Shown here: positions 9,968-20,028 of the stretch, in pieces
Layout: each line of letters starts with the position of its first letter
Numbering within the stretch: the stretch's first letter is position 1
Origin: Komagataella phaffii GS115
Taxonomy: Eukaryota; Ascomycota; Pichiomycetes; Pichiales; Pichiaceae
Direction: 5' to 3'
Length of the DNA: 64,000 nt
Assembly: GCF_000027005.1 (NCBI RefSeq)
Contig: NC_012963.1
Location: forward strand, 2,108,001-2,172,000
The notes under the pieces: generated by a model
Told to the model about the DNA's origin: nothing
The model's input: only the letters and a program-made list of their open reading frames with translations
The model's database searches: none
Position numbers and translations under genes: made by a program

Positions 9968-10888
9968 CTATTTGGTACCGAGGGCACAGATGTTCAACTG
10001 GTTCATTTCCTGGATCAGTCCATCGATCCTTCCGTCAAGTAATCCGTTCGCATAGTCGTCTCTGGATGTTTGGTCCAGGTATTGCTGCACTTGTGCCAAA
10101 CGAGTATATCCCTCGGTACAGAATCTCAATTGAATTTTGACAAGAGCTTCAAACGTAGGGTCAAAGTATGGAACACGGAGGCCCACCAATTGAGGCAATT
10201 CTTCCTTTAATTGAGCGTTCAGATCGTCATAGATTTCCTTAGCAAGCTGTAACTCACGTTCTGCTCGAGGAAGTTTGGTGGCATCTTTGGCTGGCTTGTC
10301 GATCAGTCTACGAACTTTGGATTTTGATTGCTCATAATCAGTCTTCTTGTGGGAACGTTTCTTTATGGCTTCAGAAACTTCTGGGAAATAAGAGCAAAAT
10401 TTGGAAATGGGTTCCAAAACGGTCTCACGGAAGGGACCATCTAACTGTTTGACAGTTTCTTGGTCAAACTCTTGCACACATTGAAGGTAATAGGAGCCAA
10501 CAGAATTGTACTGTCCTGAAAACTTGGTATCTTCATACAAATTACTAATAATCTCAGCGATCGCAACTTGAGAAGCTGTTACAGCTCTCAGGGAATCCAG
10601 GTATCCCTTGGTTTCTTTCTGCAAATTGGTTGCTGCCGTTTCCAGCCTATTGAACGTTAGCTTCTAAGGAACACATAATGACCAACCAAATTACACTTAC
10701 GTTTTGAACCGTCTTTCTTCCGAGTCATAGTCTCGGTCATTGATTTTGTCTGCACTTTTAACCAGAACCTTGGAACAGTGTTAGTAAACACAAAATACTT
10801 TCAATGCTTCGTTTTCCCAACGGCTTGATGGTTTACTTACAGAGGAACCTGCTCTATTCACAGCCTTTTTGAATCCTTCCCAGGACAT
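9968..10888 (-). CDS. RVS161: Rvs161 (amphiphysin-type BAR protein), three exons
   Basis: BAR-domain partner of Rvs167 in endocytic vesicle scission and cell fusion. I assemble three exons: 10841-10888, 10701-10768 and 9968-10646. The first encodes MSWEGFKKAVNRAGSS. The second continues VLVKSADKINDRDYDSEERRFK. The third begins inside a Thr codon and runs to the stop. Both introns start with GTAAGT. The first has TTTACTAAC before CAAG; the second has GCTAAC before ATAG. The spliced product is 264 residues, as in S. cerevisiae (265), and aligns throughout, including LRVPYFDP and QYLDQTSRDDYANGLL. Without splicing the frame would open only at a TTG inside exon 3, so the introns are needed to supply the N-terminal amphipathic helix. 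Confidence 0.93.
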
Positions 10889-11092
10889 TGTCTAAACGAG
10901 TCAAAAGGTACACACTGATTACAAACCGAGAGACCAAGTTCTTGATGACGTCCCCCGCGCCCCTATTGAGAATAACCCGCGAAAAACTACCAAGGCCACA
11001 AGTATGGATGCCGAATGTTACAAATAAATACAGTTCCTTCATTGACTACTTAATGCTGTACTGATACAGGTTATGCATGCTATGCTACCACT

Positions 11093-12721
11093 CTATCCCA
11101 AAACTTCTCCTCCATGTTCGCCGGCGTCACAGACTTTGATTTCCCTTACCCATTCACTATTCAAAACTTGAGCACCTGTTATTCGTCGTGAGGCAACAGG
11201 GTCAAGAATTGAATAGATCACGTTTCTACATCGGGCACGTTTGATCAATTCCAACGGCTCATAGCCTTTGGTCTCCTTACGCTTCTCGACATATGTAGCA
11301 TAGAATTCATCATCTGAGTTAGCAATCTTCCACATTTGTCTCCCCGTCCTCATTGCCATGTAAATTAGACCACATGCCCAAACATCTACTGGTCTTGGGT
11401 CAAATTCCTCTTCGACAAATTCTTCGGGTGCAATATACGGAGATGATCCACAGACACCACTGCTTAGTTGGATTTCATCTTCCCAGGCCATGCGGAAACA
11501 TTCGGCATTTCCAAAATCGGTAATTTTTAAGTTTCCTTCCGAAGTAATAAGTAGATTTTCCGGTTTGAGGTCTCTGTGAGCTACACCCATCTGATGCATA
11601 TACTCCATACCTCTGATGAGCTGTTTGAAAAAACAATCTGCTTCTAGATACTCCAATTTTCCAGCTGTAATGATCAAACTGTACAAATCACCTCCAGAGC
11701 AGTACTCCATGACTTCGCAGTAATCGCCTTTGGCATCCTGCAGTAGATCCAGGGTGTGAATAATGTTAATATGCTGTAACGACGATGCTATGCAGAATTC
11801 CGAGGTAAGTCTTTTTGAATATTTTGAGTCACTCTCTTGAGGTTTGCGTTTAAACTCCTTGACCGCGTGTAACCTCTCCTTCTTTTCGCCATTGAGTTTC
11901 TTATGAGAAACACGAACTACTCCAAATGTTCCTCTTCCTACAACTTCCTGGCAGGTTCCATACTTCTCCACAAATGACTTGCTATCAGCCTGTTCTAAAA
12001 TGTGAACTGATTTTGCTGTGATAGGTTGGTTAAGCTGGCCATGGGAAGAGAACGCGGTGATTTCGCCTTTTTGAACCTGGTTTAATAATCCAGAGAGTAA
12101 AGTTGGCGGCTTGCCATCAGTATTCGTCAATTGATTTATCTCAGGAACAACCGACTGGAGGATATTTGGAACTGCGGATATAGACTCATTTCGAAGTTTT
12201 TTTGCGCCCAGTAAACCTTTTAACATGCTACTCAGTTTCTCCTGCCGCTTGGAACTTCTGAGATGATGTTCATGATTCCCGCCTTCTAACATCTTAAACC
12301 TTGGTAACAAAGGAGATTGTTTAATGTCATGGCCATTACCGTTGGGTTCATTTCCCAATGCTGATAGCTGTAAATGTGATACGCTCTTGTTGATACTTGA
12401 ATCCTTTGGCAATCTTAAAGAAGATTGCCTGGAAGGTAGAGTTCCCCTGAGCACTGGAGTCACTGAAGGTGATGCTGTGGGCGTAGTGTGTCTGCTTTCA
12501 GACCTGGAAGAACCACTATTTGAAGATATCGAACTAGCTCTAGTGAACTTGGGACTAATTCTTTCCACTGGTGTCGTTTCCTTGGAATCTTTAACAGCCG
12601 CTGTTGAATTGTCCTTGTCATTGTCGTGCACAACTCCTAGAATCTTTCCTATCTTAGAAAATGTCGACTTTCGGGGTCTGCCATGGGGTTGTGGTTCTGA
12701 ATTATTGTTGGTATTTCCCAT
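11093..12721 (-). CDS. SAT4: Ser/Thr protein kinase of the HAL4/SAT4-HAL5 group
   Basis: A 542-residue kinase with a Ser/Thr-rich N-terminal half (about 1-250) and a C-terminal kinase domain from about 250. The domain has the glycine loop GRGTFGVV, the lysine in HAVKEFKRK, the catalytic HRDLKPEN, the DFG in KITDFGNAE and an intact APEEF. This long N-terminus plus kinase layout is typical of the fungal-specific NPR/HAL family, which stabilises nutrient and potassium transporters (Trk1/2) at the plasma membrane. The segment YGTCQEVVGRGTFGVV matches Sat4/Hal4 best in my recollection; Hal5 or an unassigned paralogue remains possible. The start ATG is the first in frame. Confidence 0.72.
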   Translation of the reverse strand: MGNTNNNSEPQPHGRPRKSTFSKIGKILGVVHDNDKDNSTAAVKDSKETTPVERISPKFTRASSISSNSGSSRSESRHTTPTASPSVTPVLRGTLPSRQSSLRLPKDSSINKSVSHLQLSALGNEPNGNGHDIKQSPLLPRFKMLEGGNHEHHLRSSKRQEKLSSMLKGLLGAKKLRNESISAVPNILQSVVPEINQLTNTDGKPPTLLSGLLNQVQKGEITAFSSHGQLNQPITAKSVHILEQADSKSFVEKYGTCQEVVGRGTFGVVRVSHKKLNGEKKERLHAVKEFKRKPQESDSKYSKRLTSEFCIASSLQHINIIHTLDLLQDAKGDYCEVMEYCSGGDLYSLIITAGKLEYLEADCFFKQLIRGMEYMHQMGVAHRDLKPENLLITSEGNLKITDFGNAECFRMAWEDEIQLSSGVCGSSPYIAPEEFVEEEFDPRPVDVWACGLIYMAMRTGRQMWKIANSDDEFYATYVEKRKETKGYEPLELIKRARCRNVIYSILDPVASRRITGAQVLNSEWVREIKVCDAGEHGGEVLG

Positions 12722-13076
12722 ATTCTATAGGAATAAATTGAACAGTTCAAAATACAAGGGAACAATCCACACTTTGCAGCAGGCTAATATAATTGATACA
12801 GACGACTGTAAACCGTCCTGGAATCCAGTATTAATGATATGTCTTTAGATAGTGCCGGTACCTGTCCAAAAGCTTTTTGTTGTATCTGGATATTTTTTCT
12901 AGTTTAGGCGGTCCCAGCCCTAGCTACCTCATAAGGAACGTTTATGGAAAACGGGTTGGATTGGAGCATTGGGTGGTGCACGCATTATGGAACTATTATG
13001 GCCCTAACAATTCGAGAGGTTATGGCCGAAAAGTGAGCACTTTACCTGTCACTAGAAAGGGAATGAACTTCTCTAC
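12722..13076. other. Intergenic: promoter of the SAT4-like kinase and 3' region of NPR3
   Basis: 355 bp between two minus-strand genes. An ORF of about 100 codons on the plus strand (12877-13197) runs into the end of NPR3 and has no recognisable features, so it is treated as chance. No tRNA-like or repeat structure is apparent. Confidence 0.5.
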
Positions 13077-15447
13077 TTACCAATGTCTAACTACCACTAT
13101 GTGTTCCCCAACTTCTGTCAACAGACTTTTAAGATCTTGTCTTGATACCTTAGCTTTTTGCATGAAAATCTCGAGGGCGTTTTTTCCGTCCATGTAACGT
13201 AGGAGCTTGTAAAAAAGTGTTATGACTTCTGGCGATTTTCCCTCAACGCATTTATGGATCCAACGTCTTTCAATGAAGGTGGTTCGAAGAGGATCTGTTA
13301 GTATTGTGTCTTCATTATCGTCATCTTCTAGGATAATTCTGATTTGTTTGCTGGAGGGCTGCGAATCAACCTTAAGACTGGAGGATGTCTTGCTGGCATC
13401 CTTTTTAAATGTGTTATCAGTCGTTTCTTTATCATTAGAGGTCGTGCTTACTTTGTCAGTCGTCACGCTGGCATTTTCAAGTTTCTCGTCCGTTTCGGTT
13501 GTCTTTGGCCTTGCTATTGATTGTGTATTATTGCCAAAACCTTTGTAACCTTCTCGCTCCAATTCTTCCTCCACGCTCATCTTGATCTCTTTGCTGATAA
13601 TAAGGAAAAGAAAGGTATGAAGTTGAAGAATGTATCCCTTTTTTAGCAGCCACGAGACTGCATCCAGGTAAAGATCTCGATGGTCCTTACTAGGAATAAA
13701 ACGGCTTATTTGTTTTGGCTTGTTTGAAGATGTTGATAGCAGTGATAGGAACTTCGACAGAACGGGTAGAGATGGAAACTTGGTTCGAAATTCCATGCTG
13801 TGAACTTCCAATCGATCCAAAGGTGCCAATGCTGATATCACGTATATGTTCCTAGTATTTATCGCAGGGATTATCTTAGCACGTCTCCAATAAACTAGAT
13901 GACAGGCAAATGCTTTGATCTGAGCAAGGTCCAATCCACTGGTAGTCGCCAATCTACTCATACTTTTGGTGGGTCTAATCAATCTGATGAATCTAGCAAT
14001 AACACTTTCCTTTGCAACTTGAATATCCCGAATGATGACTTCAGGGTCATCAAGGAGTAAGATTGTAAAGAATGCTAAATTCTCGTCACTATTCACGATG
14101 TTCTTGAAATCCACTTCATCCGAATCATCCTTGGTAAACGGTGAGATTGAAGATAATGTTGAACCTGGAATCACTTTCTCTTTGGGCAGAGTGTGAAACT
14201 CAGTCTTTATGGGAATTTGAAAAGACCTCAACTTGTTGTTTATGGTCAAATTAACAATCCTGGCATTGGAAACGGATTCAAACGTGTCTCTCATCAGTTT
14301 TGCCAAATCTGACTGAGGAATGATGTCACGCCACTGACTAACAATATCCAATCCTGCTGTTTCCTCTTTTAGTTTCATTATATTCAGCGCTTCTTTCCAA
14401 ACAAAATTGTGTTTATCTTGCTCATATCTCAGTAGTAAACACAATCTACTAATCACGTAATGAAACATCTCATCTACACGATGGTTGTACTCAACAACTG
14501 GAGGGTTCATGACAAAAACAAGATTGAACATGTGCATTGGGCATTTCTCTGACTCTATAAAATGAAGGTCATTTAAGGAATCTAACAGCGGTTTCACTTC
14601 GAACTCGTCCTCGTCCAGCGAAGTGGCTCTAGAATGATGTGAATGAGAATGGTGAGAATGACTGTTTCTGTCACTTTTCTTATATCGACTGCTCTTCGGC
14701 TTAGGGGAGTTCCTCCATTTTACCATTATCCAGAACATGAATCGGTAAACCAAGGAAGACCATCTCATCAACAGTTAATTCAAATCGGGTATTGCATAGT
14801 TTCTTCGGAGGTGTTACAATCTCACTCAAGAAATTGATATCAAACCCAAAAACTTTGTTGGTTTGATCTGGATGAGTCAAGAAACCGCTTCCGACGCCAT
14901 ATGATGACGATTCTTCCTGCAGAACGCTTTTTCCTGAATTGACGACACTATTATTGCCTGTTTTAACGCTCCGATCGTCAACGCTTACACTACTGCTGTC
15001 ATTCCCACCAGCTAATAAATGCTTCATTAAAACCCTCCGCTTCTTTTCTTTTCTTTTCCGTCTTCTGTCCTTAGCATCCAGAATGTCCAAAAGTGCCTTT
15101 CCGGAAATGTAATTATTGTTAGGAGAAACAGAGCTAGTCATATCACTTCCACTTACTCCGCTCCACCGATTCGAACTCATTGAGGAAGTGTTAGTAAAAT
15201 CATGGCTGTCTGTGTCATCATCTACATCACTCTGATCATAAATATCTCCGTCGTCTTCACCACTGGAAGACGAAGAATAATATTCTTTGACGTTATCATC
15301 TCCGAGATCTTTGCCCAGAGGGGTCGCATGAAACCCATACTCTTTCGGAACAGGCGGGTAGTGAAATACTAACTGTGGCCCATCATGAGTTGCGACTGTA
15401 AGTAGAATGCCTAGTAAACATGGATTAGGCAAGTACTTAGAGCCCAT
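13077..15447 (-). CDS. NPR3: Npr3 (nitrogen permease regulator 3), interrupted by a one-base frameshift
   Basis: Npr3 forms the SEACIT (GATOR1) GAP complex with Npr2 and Iml1, which restrains TORC1 when amino acids fall. Two overlapping minus-strand frames make up the gene. The first (15447 to about 14721) carries the Npr3 N-terminus with NPCLLGILLTVATHDGPQLV, an acidic Ser-rich insert and CNTRFELTVDEMVFLGLPIH. The second (about 14720 to 13077) continues with the His/Ser-rich linker, the PMHMFNLVFVMNPP core and the C-terminal GEHIVVVRHW. The frames join at the A4 run, complement of 14718-14721: dropping one A would read NGK-WRNSPK, the expected continuation. No GT-AG pair that I tested restores phase. 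It may be a sequencing or assembly indel or a real lesion. The long His/Ser-rich and acidic inserts are typical of fungal Npr3. Confidence 0.8.
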
Positions 15448-15555
15448 GTGTTGGAGTATGATATCAGATGAAAGCTAGGTTCGAGATTTCAACATCAGAA
15501 GAAAAAAAAACTCCAATATCAGCGGAGCTAATCACTTGAACCAGTCTGCCCGGGG

Positions 15556-17088
15556 ATGACTGACCCTAAGCAACTGATCTCCTTAATGAAGAGTACCAGT
15601 ACTAATACGAGGCTAGGCCGAGCCGAAAAGTACACCCATTGCTCTGCATGTCGCCGTCCCCGAGCTCTCAAAGTTACAGATGAAAAGGAGATCACAATGT
15701 ATGATTTCAAAACATGTGATAAGTGCAGGGCTAAAAACAAAGTGTATAGACTGAACTCCTTTTACATAAACAGAATGTACGAAGATGAAAAGACTGCCAA
15801 TCCCAACCCACAGAAATATGATGACAGGGTGCGTGGGAATTATAGAAGTAAAGAGTTCGTTTTTTCCGATAGTGAGGATTCTGACGTCACGGCTGTATCA
15901 GCCCGTACAAAGCGGACAACGAAATCCCAAGCGATAAGAAGAACGTATTTACACGAAAGTATCAAACATAACGAAGAAATATCAAGTCTCGATAGGCTTC
16001 TAGAACTGCTTTACTGCAATAAAGAACAGGATGTCATCAAACTGAGAGTTAGTATCATGGTACCCATTCATTTGGCTCCTTGCATGGACGATATAAAAGT
16101 GATGAAGCTAATGAAACTAGTTTCGGAAAATGATGATAAAGATGCGAAGAGAAAAATAGAGCTGGCGGGACCAGAGATACAAAAGTTTCGGAATAATCTG
16201 AAGCAGGCCATCCTCATTCATTATATAGACAGAATACTTCTTGTGTTGAGATCAATTGGTTACGTATTTACTTTGAGGAGTTCTCGTTTCAATGGTCCCC
16301 GTTTGGAACTCCAGTTACGCTGTTTCAATGACCTTCCTAGAGGCAATAGGATCAAAAGAGAACGTCCTAAGTTAAACAAGTACTTGAAAAAGCAGATGAT
16401 AAGGAACCAGTCATCGGCAGTGGAAGGAAAACAGGGAAGAAGAGACAAGAAAAACAAATTTTCCGATCTTATCAACTCTATACCAGCTTTTGACCCTTAT
16501 AAACTTTCATCAGTGAAACGTGCCTACAGAAGATTAGAGGCAGCTTACCGAATAAAAAACGAACGTGTTAAATTCTTCGAGTGTGAGTCGAAGCTAGAAG
16601 TATCAATGAACCCTGAATCTGGAGAGCTATCCGTATTTTTCACCCATAAACACCATTCCACATTAGATAACATTGATGTCCCAATTGTATTCCGAGGAAG
16701 TCCTTCATCGTTGAAACTGCGGCGGTTGAGAGACTTCGATAAGATTTATCATTTAGATGAAGACGACAGTGATATCAATTCCTCTAGAAGCTCTTCCACC
16801 ACTTCGAACAGTTCTGATGATAGCATTGATGACTCTGACTCTGAGGACAAGGACGTTTCAGAATCATCTTCCGGTCCAGGCTTTTCTGATATGAAACCTG
16901 AAAGCAAACCTCAAGAGAGCATTCGATCAAGCACGAAATCAAAGTTGAGAGCAAAGAAATCTGGCATTAAATTTAACTCAACTGCACATTTTAGTTCTAG
17001 TTCAAGTTCTAGTTCAAGTTCTAGTTCAAGTTCAAGTTCAAGTTCAAGCTCAAGTTCAAATTCTAGCTCGAGCTTGTCTTCTGATTAG
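15556..17088 (+). CDS. Unrecognised protein with N-terminal CxxC pair and poly-Ser tail
   Basis: I do not recognise this 510-residue protein. Its N-terminus has two CxxC knuckles 21 residues apart (Cys29/Cys32 and Cys54/Cys57) in a context HCSACRRPR...TCDKCRAKNK, which suggests a small zinc-binding, possibly nucleic-acid-binding module. The middle (about 130-400) is basic and mixed helical. An acidic Ser/Asp region follows (about 405-455), and the protein ends in about 35 serines encoded mainly by alternating AGTTCA/AGTTCT units. It shares a 108-bp divergent promoter with NPR3. The ATG used is the first in frame. Low-complexity ends limit any functional guess; a nuclear regulatory role is inference only. 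Confidence 0.75.
   Translation: MTDPKQLISLMKSTSTNTRLGRAEKYTHCSACRRPRALKVTDEKEITMYDFKTCDKCRAKNKVYRLNSFYINRMYEDEKTANPNPQKYDDRVRGNYRSKEFVFSDSEDSDVTAVSARTKRTTKSQAIRRTYLHESIKHNEEISSLDRLLELLYCNKEQDVIKLRVSIMVPIHLAPCMDDIKVMKLMKLVSENDDKDAKRKIELAGPEIQKFRNNLKQAILIHYIDRILLVLRSIGYVFTLRSSRFNGPRLELQLRCFNDLPRGNRIKRERPKLNKYLKKQMIRNQSSAVEGKQGRRDKKNKFSDLINSIPAFDPYKLSSVKRAYRRLEAAYRIKNERVKFFECESKLEVSMNPESGELSVFFTHKHHSTLDNIDVPIVFRGSPSSLKLRRLRDFDKIYHLDEDDSDINSSRSSSTTSNSSDDSIDDSDSEDKDVSESSSGPGFSDMKPESKPQESIRSSTKSKLRAKKSGIKFNSTAHFSSSSSSSSSSSSSSSSSSSSSSNSSSSLSSD
16990..17075 (+). repeat. AGTTCA/AGTTCT hexamer repeat coding for poly-Ser
   Basis: Near-perfect six-base units (Ser-Ser per unit) repeated along about 85 bp at the 3' end of the unrecognised CxxC gene. 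The repeat keeps the frame, so copy-number change would alter only the serine tail length. Confidence 0.85.
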
Positions 17089-17132
17089 ACCAATAAGCAT
17101 GTCATTAATTGCAAGTTATTAATAATACTTAA

Positions 17133-19682
17133 TTAATAACTAGGGAAAGCTTTTACTTTCTCCTTAAACTCCATGTCAAACGGCACGTTATGATCGTATA
17201 AAACATTACTTTTAACTTCTTTGTAATCCACTTGTCCTTTCGATTTATGGATAATATAGCTTGCTGGATCTCTTATAAGTCGAGCCATGATTTCGAAGCC
17301 ATACTTCGTTAAGAAATTCTCTAAGATTTCAAGTGCTTTGCTTACTTTAGAGCTTGTTGAATCATCAACCGTTTTAAAGTAACTCAATACGATTGAGTTT
17401 GCCCCCATTTGAGCGTCTGCATTCTCGTCTTGAATTTCAGACGGGAATATTTGCACTTCAACATTCAAGAGTTTTAGTGGTAAAACAACACTCTCTAAAT
17501 ACCAATATCCAATAGATCCAGGGGAAGGTAGCTCCCGCTGGTCAGCATTTTGTAATTGACTCCAAGATTGATGAGGTTGAATTTTAAATTCATGATCAAC
17601 TGGGAGAATCGTGGACAAGGAATTGGCACTCAACTCTGAGTTGTTTTCCAAGCCCGCTATTTCCAGATCAAAAATGGGGCTGGGTTCGTCAATGGGGAAA
17701 TTCACAAACGTATTAGTCTTTTTTTCCAAATCTGAAATCATGTCAGTAGTTTCCAATGTCTTATGGAAAGGATCTGTGACATCAGTCAGCAACCTCCAAT
17801 GGGATCTTGTCAGCTTCAAGTAAGTTCTGAGGTATGTGCATTTGCTGAATTTTTCAACCAAATTCTGAAGCTCAACCTTAGCCTCTGGAATTCCAGCCTT
17901 ATTCTTTGAGGGACATTTAATGACAACATTATCTTTTCTTACAAATGCACTGGGGAACGATGGCGGCGATTTTCCATGCTCCACACTGTTGAAAAACTTG
18001 ATAAACACATTATGCTTTCTCATGATAGTCTGAACTGTTGATCCTCCAACTCCAATAATTTGTCTGTGGAAGCATTCAGGGACATTGAAGGTCACTATTT
18101 TCGGAAGTTCATCTTCTAGAAGTTTCAATCCTATCAAAGACTCACTGATGTTTTCACAAATGACCTGGAGAATCAAGTTATGCTCGTTGAATGGGGATAA
18201 TTTAATTGCAACATTAGACTTTTGCATAATCTTCATCAATTTTCCATTTTTCTTTCCCTCTATGAAAACCCTTTCTTCATTAGATAGCTCAAGGTGGAAT
18301 TGAACTTGTTGTTTCAAGAACTTGGTATCTAGTAACAAAGGAAGGCTCTGTAATATTGGAATTGTCTTTCTGATTTTTGCAGCTTTGGAGTTCACCTGGA
18401 ACTTCAAATGGATCAAATTATTGGCAATATCAGGGTTTACAGTTGCACTGACAACAGCGTCCTGGGAAACTGCTATTTTCTGTAGGCAGTGGAAGACCTT
18501 CTCAACTACATCATTTTCCCCTGTGGGAAGTTGGGTGGTAACTGTATAATTACAGTGATAGTAGGAGGTAATAAACTCCATCAATAATTTCCCACATTCT
18601 TCTACCATTTTAGCTGAAGAGCCTTGAATTCTTATAATGTCAACCAACGAATCATGGTAGTTTTCTGAAACACCCAAAGTAGGAATTTGAATGAAACATC
18701 CAGTCTTTCGAATCAAATTTTCAAGAAACAGTTTATTGTTGTCCAAGATCAGTAGATCACGTTTAACCGATTTGATCATAACCTCTTTCAGGTATATAAA
18801 CCCTTTCACTTGATCCAGAAGTTTTTTTATGGCATTCTTTGCCATACTAACGTACAATTCATTTCCTGTAATGTAAATTTTGGCCTCCGAAGGGCTTTTG
18901 AAGTTGAATAACTGTGGTAGCAGGTTTGGAAGGTAGATGGTACACATTGTCTCCTGCATGATCTTTTTGAAATGAAAAAAATCTAGCCCTCCTAAAAGAG
19001 GAGTAAGTGAGGCATGTTCCAGGGAAACGTAGTCTATCACCTTGTCGGGATTGATACCGTCTATGGCTATTCTGATCTTATTAAGTGCTAAATCCACAGC
19101 ATCAGAATTCCCAATTACATTTAAGGAACACGTTTTGGTGTTTTTGTATAGGATTGAGATGTAGACATTACAGTAGTCTGCAAGCTCCATCAAGATTGTT
19201 CTGAAAGTGTTCCTGACACTTTGAACTTCCCCATTTGAAAACAGAAACCTGTGGGTATCAGCAGACAGCTCTATTCGATCCCTTTTATACTCAAAATAGG
19301 AACTTAGAAGTTTGTTTTTGACCAATGCTAGGTTTTTGGAGTTTTCTAATCCTCCAATAAATGAAACCACCATCAGCTGTTTGTCAATATCACGATCAAG
19401 AGATACAAAAATTTGCTGACCATGGTTATATTCAACATTAAGTTCAGCAACTTTTCTCGTGAGGACCATCTCATTGTCCAACAAAAGGGTATTTGATCCT
19501 TGAAAAGAACCCAACATAGACGAATTGATCTTTTGCTTGACATCTTCGGTCAATATCCTATACTCCAACTTGCTAGGGACGTAATCAAAAATGAAATTTT
19601 CATGGTCAGGTCCAGATATGGTAAAGTACGAGTACTTCAGTGGGATTTTGAGTATTGTGCACCCGGCAACTGTTTGAGACAT
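17133..19682 (-). CDS. KH-domain protein similar to yeast YLL032C
   Basis: An 849-residue protein with several K-homology-like units. The clearest has the sequence FHRQIIGVGGSTVQTIMRKH at about residue 540, a good IIGxxG-type KH loop. A second, weaker candidate lies near 340 (FLENLIRKTGCFIQIP). Size and layout fit S. cerevisiae YLL032C (about 825 residues), a poorly characterised KH protein reported to associate with ribosomes, rather than the larger Scp160 vigilin. The start ATG lies 346 bp from the divergent choline kinase gene. It is probably an RNA-binding protein; the biological role is unknown. Confidence 0.6.
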   Translation of the reverse strand: MSQTVAGCTILKIPLKYSYFTISGPDHENFIFDYVPSKLEYRILTEDVKQKINSSMLGSFQGSNTLLLDNEMVLTRKVAELNVEYNHGQQIFVSLDRDIDKQLMVVSFIGGLENSKNLALVKNKLLSSYFEYKRDRIELSADTHRFLFSNGEVQSVRNTFRTILMELADYCNVYISILYKNTKTCSLNVIGNSDAVDLALNKIRIAIDGINPDKVIDYVSLEHASLTPLLGGLDFFHFKKIMQETMCTIYLPNLLPQLFNFKSPSEAKIYITGNELYVSMAKNAIKKLLDQVKGFIYLKEVMIKSVKRDLLILDNNKLFLENLIRKTGCFIQIPTLGVSENYHDSLVDIIRIQGSSAKMVEECGKLLMEFITSYYHCNYTVTTQLPTGENDVVEKVFHCLQKIAVSQDAVVSATVNPDIANNLIHLKFQVNSKAAKIRKTIPILQSLPLLLDTKFLKQQVQFHLELSNEERVFIEGKKNGKLMKIMQKSNVAIKLSPFNEHNLILQVICENISESLIGLKLLEDELPKIVTFNVPECFHRQIIGVGGSTVQTIMRKHNVFIKFFNSVEHGKSPPSFPSAFVRKDNVVIKCPSKNKAGIPEAKVELQNLVEKFSKCTYLRTYLKLTRSHWRLLTDVTDPFHKTLETTDMISDLEKKTNTFVNFPIDEPSPIFDLEIAGLENNSELSANSLSTILPVDHEFKIQPHQSWSQLQNADQRELPSPGSIGYWYLESVVLPLKLLNVEVQIFPSEIQDENADAQMGANSIVLSYFKTVDDSTSSKVSKALEILENFLTKYGFEIMARLIRDPASYIIHKSKGQVDYKEVKSNVLYDHNVPFDMEFKEKVKAFPSY

Positions 19683-20028
19683 ACTTTTCTTATATTGGGT
19701 TTCTTTGCGTCTGGGGTATAAAGTGAAAGGACTTGTGATCTTTGAAAATCCCCTGGGTTCCCTTTCTCTGAATTTGATAGACCATAGTAGATAAATATAT
19801 GTTTATGTTTGGCCATTTTGGGAAAGCAGATTTTGGGTAATGAATCTGCGCGCACTTTAACTAGTTGGTGAGCCTACCCACGCGCCTCTTCTTATCAAGG
19901 GTTCCCAGAGAGAGAAAAAAAAAAAACTGTGCCCCAGCGCTTTCATGTGATTAGAGAACGATCGAGAAAACTGCGGGCGAACTCAACAATTATTCCTAAG
20001 GTGCTCTTGTGACCAATACCTCTAGCAA
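19683..20028. other. Divergent promoter between the KH-protein gene and CKI1
   Basis: 346 bp serving two diverging genes. It contains an A13 tract near 19917-19930 close to the CKI1 side and no convincing ORF. I did not see the classical inositol/choline element (CATGTGAAAT) that controls CKI1 in Saccharomyces. Confidence 0.5.

Noticed and set aside
12324..12848. 174-residue plus-strand frame opposite the start of the SAT4-like kinase
   Set aside because: Antisense to a Ser-rich coding region; Leu/Ser composition follows from that and no motif supports it.
14640..14800. Intron explaining the NPR3 frame change
   Set aside because: The only GTA-type donor (GTAAAA) combined with nearby AG acceptors gives the wrong phase, the spans would be under about 60 bp, and no branch-point motif is present. 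A one-base indel is simpler.
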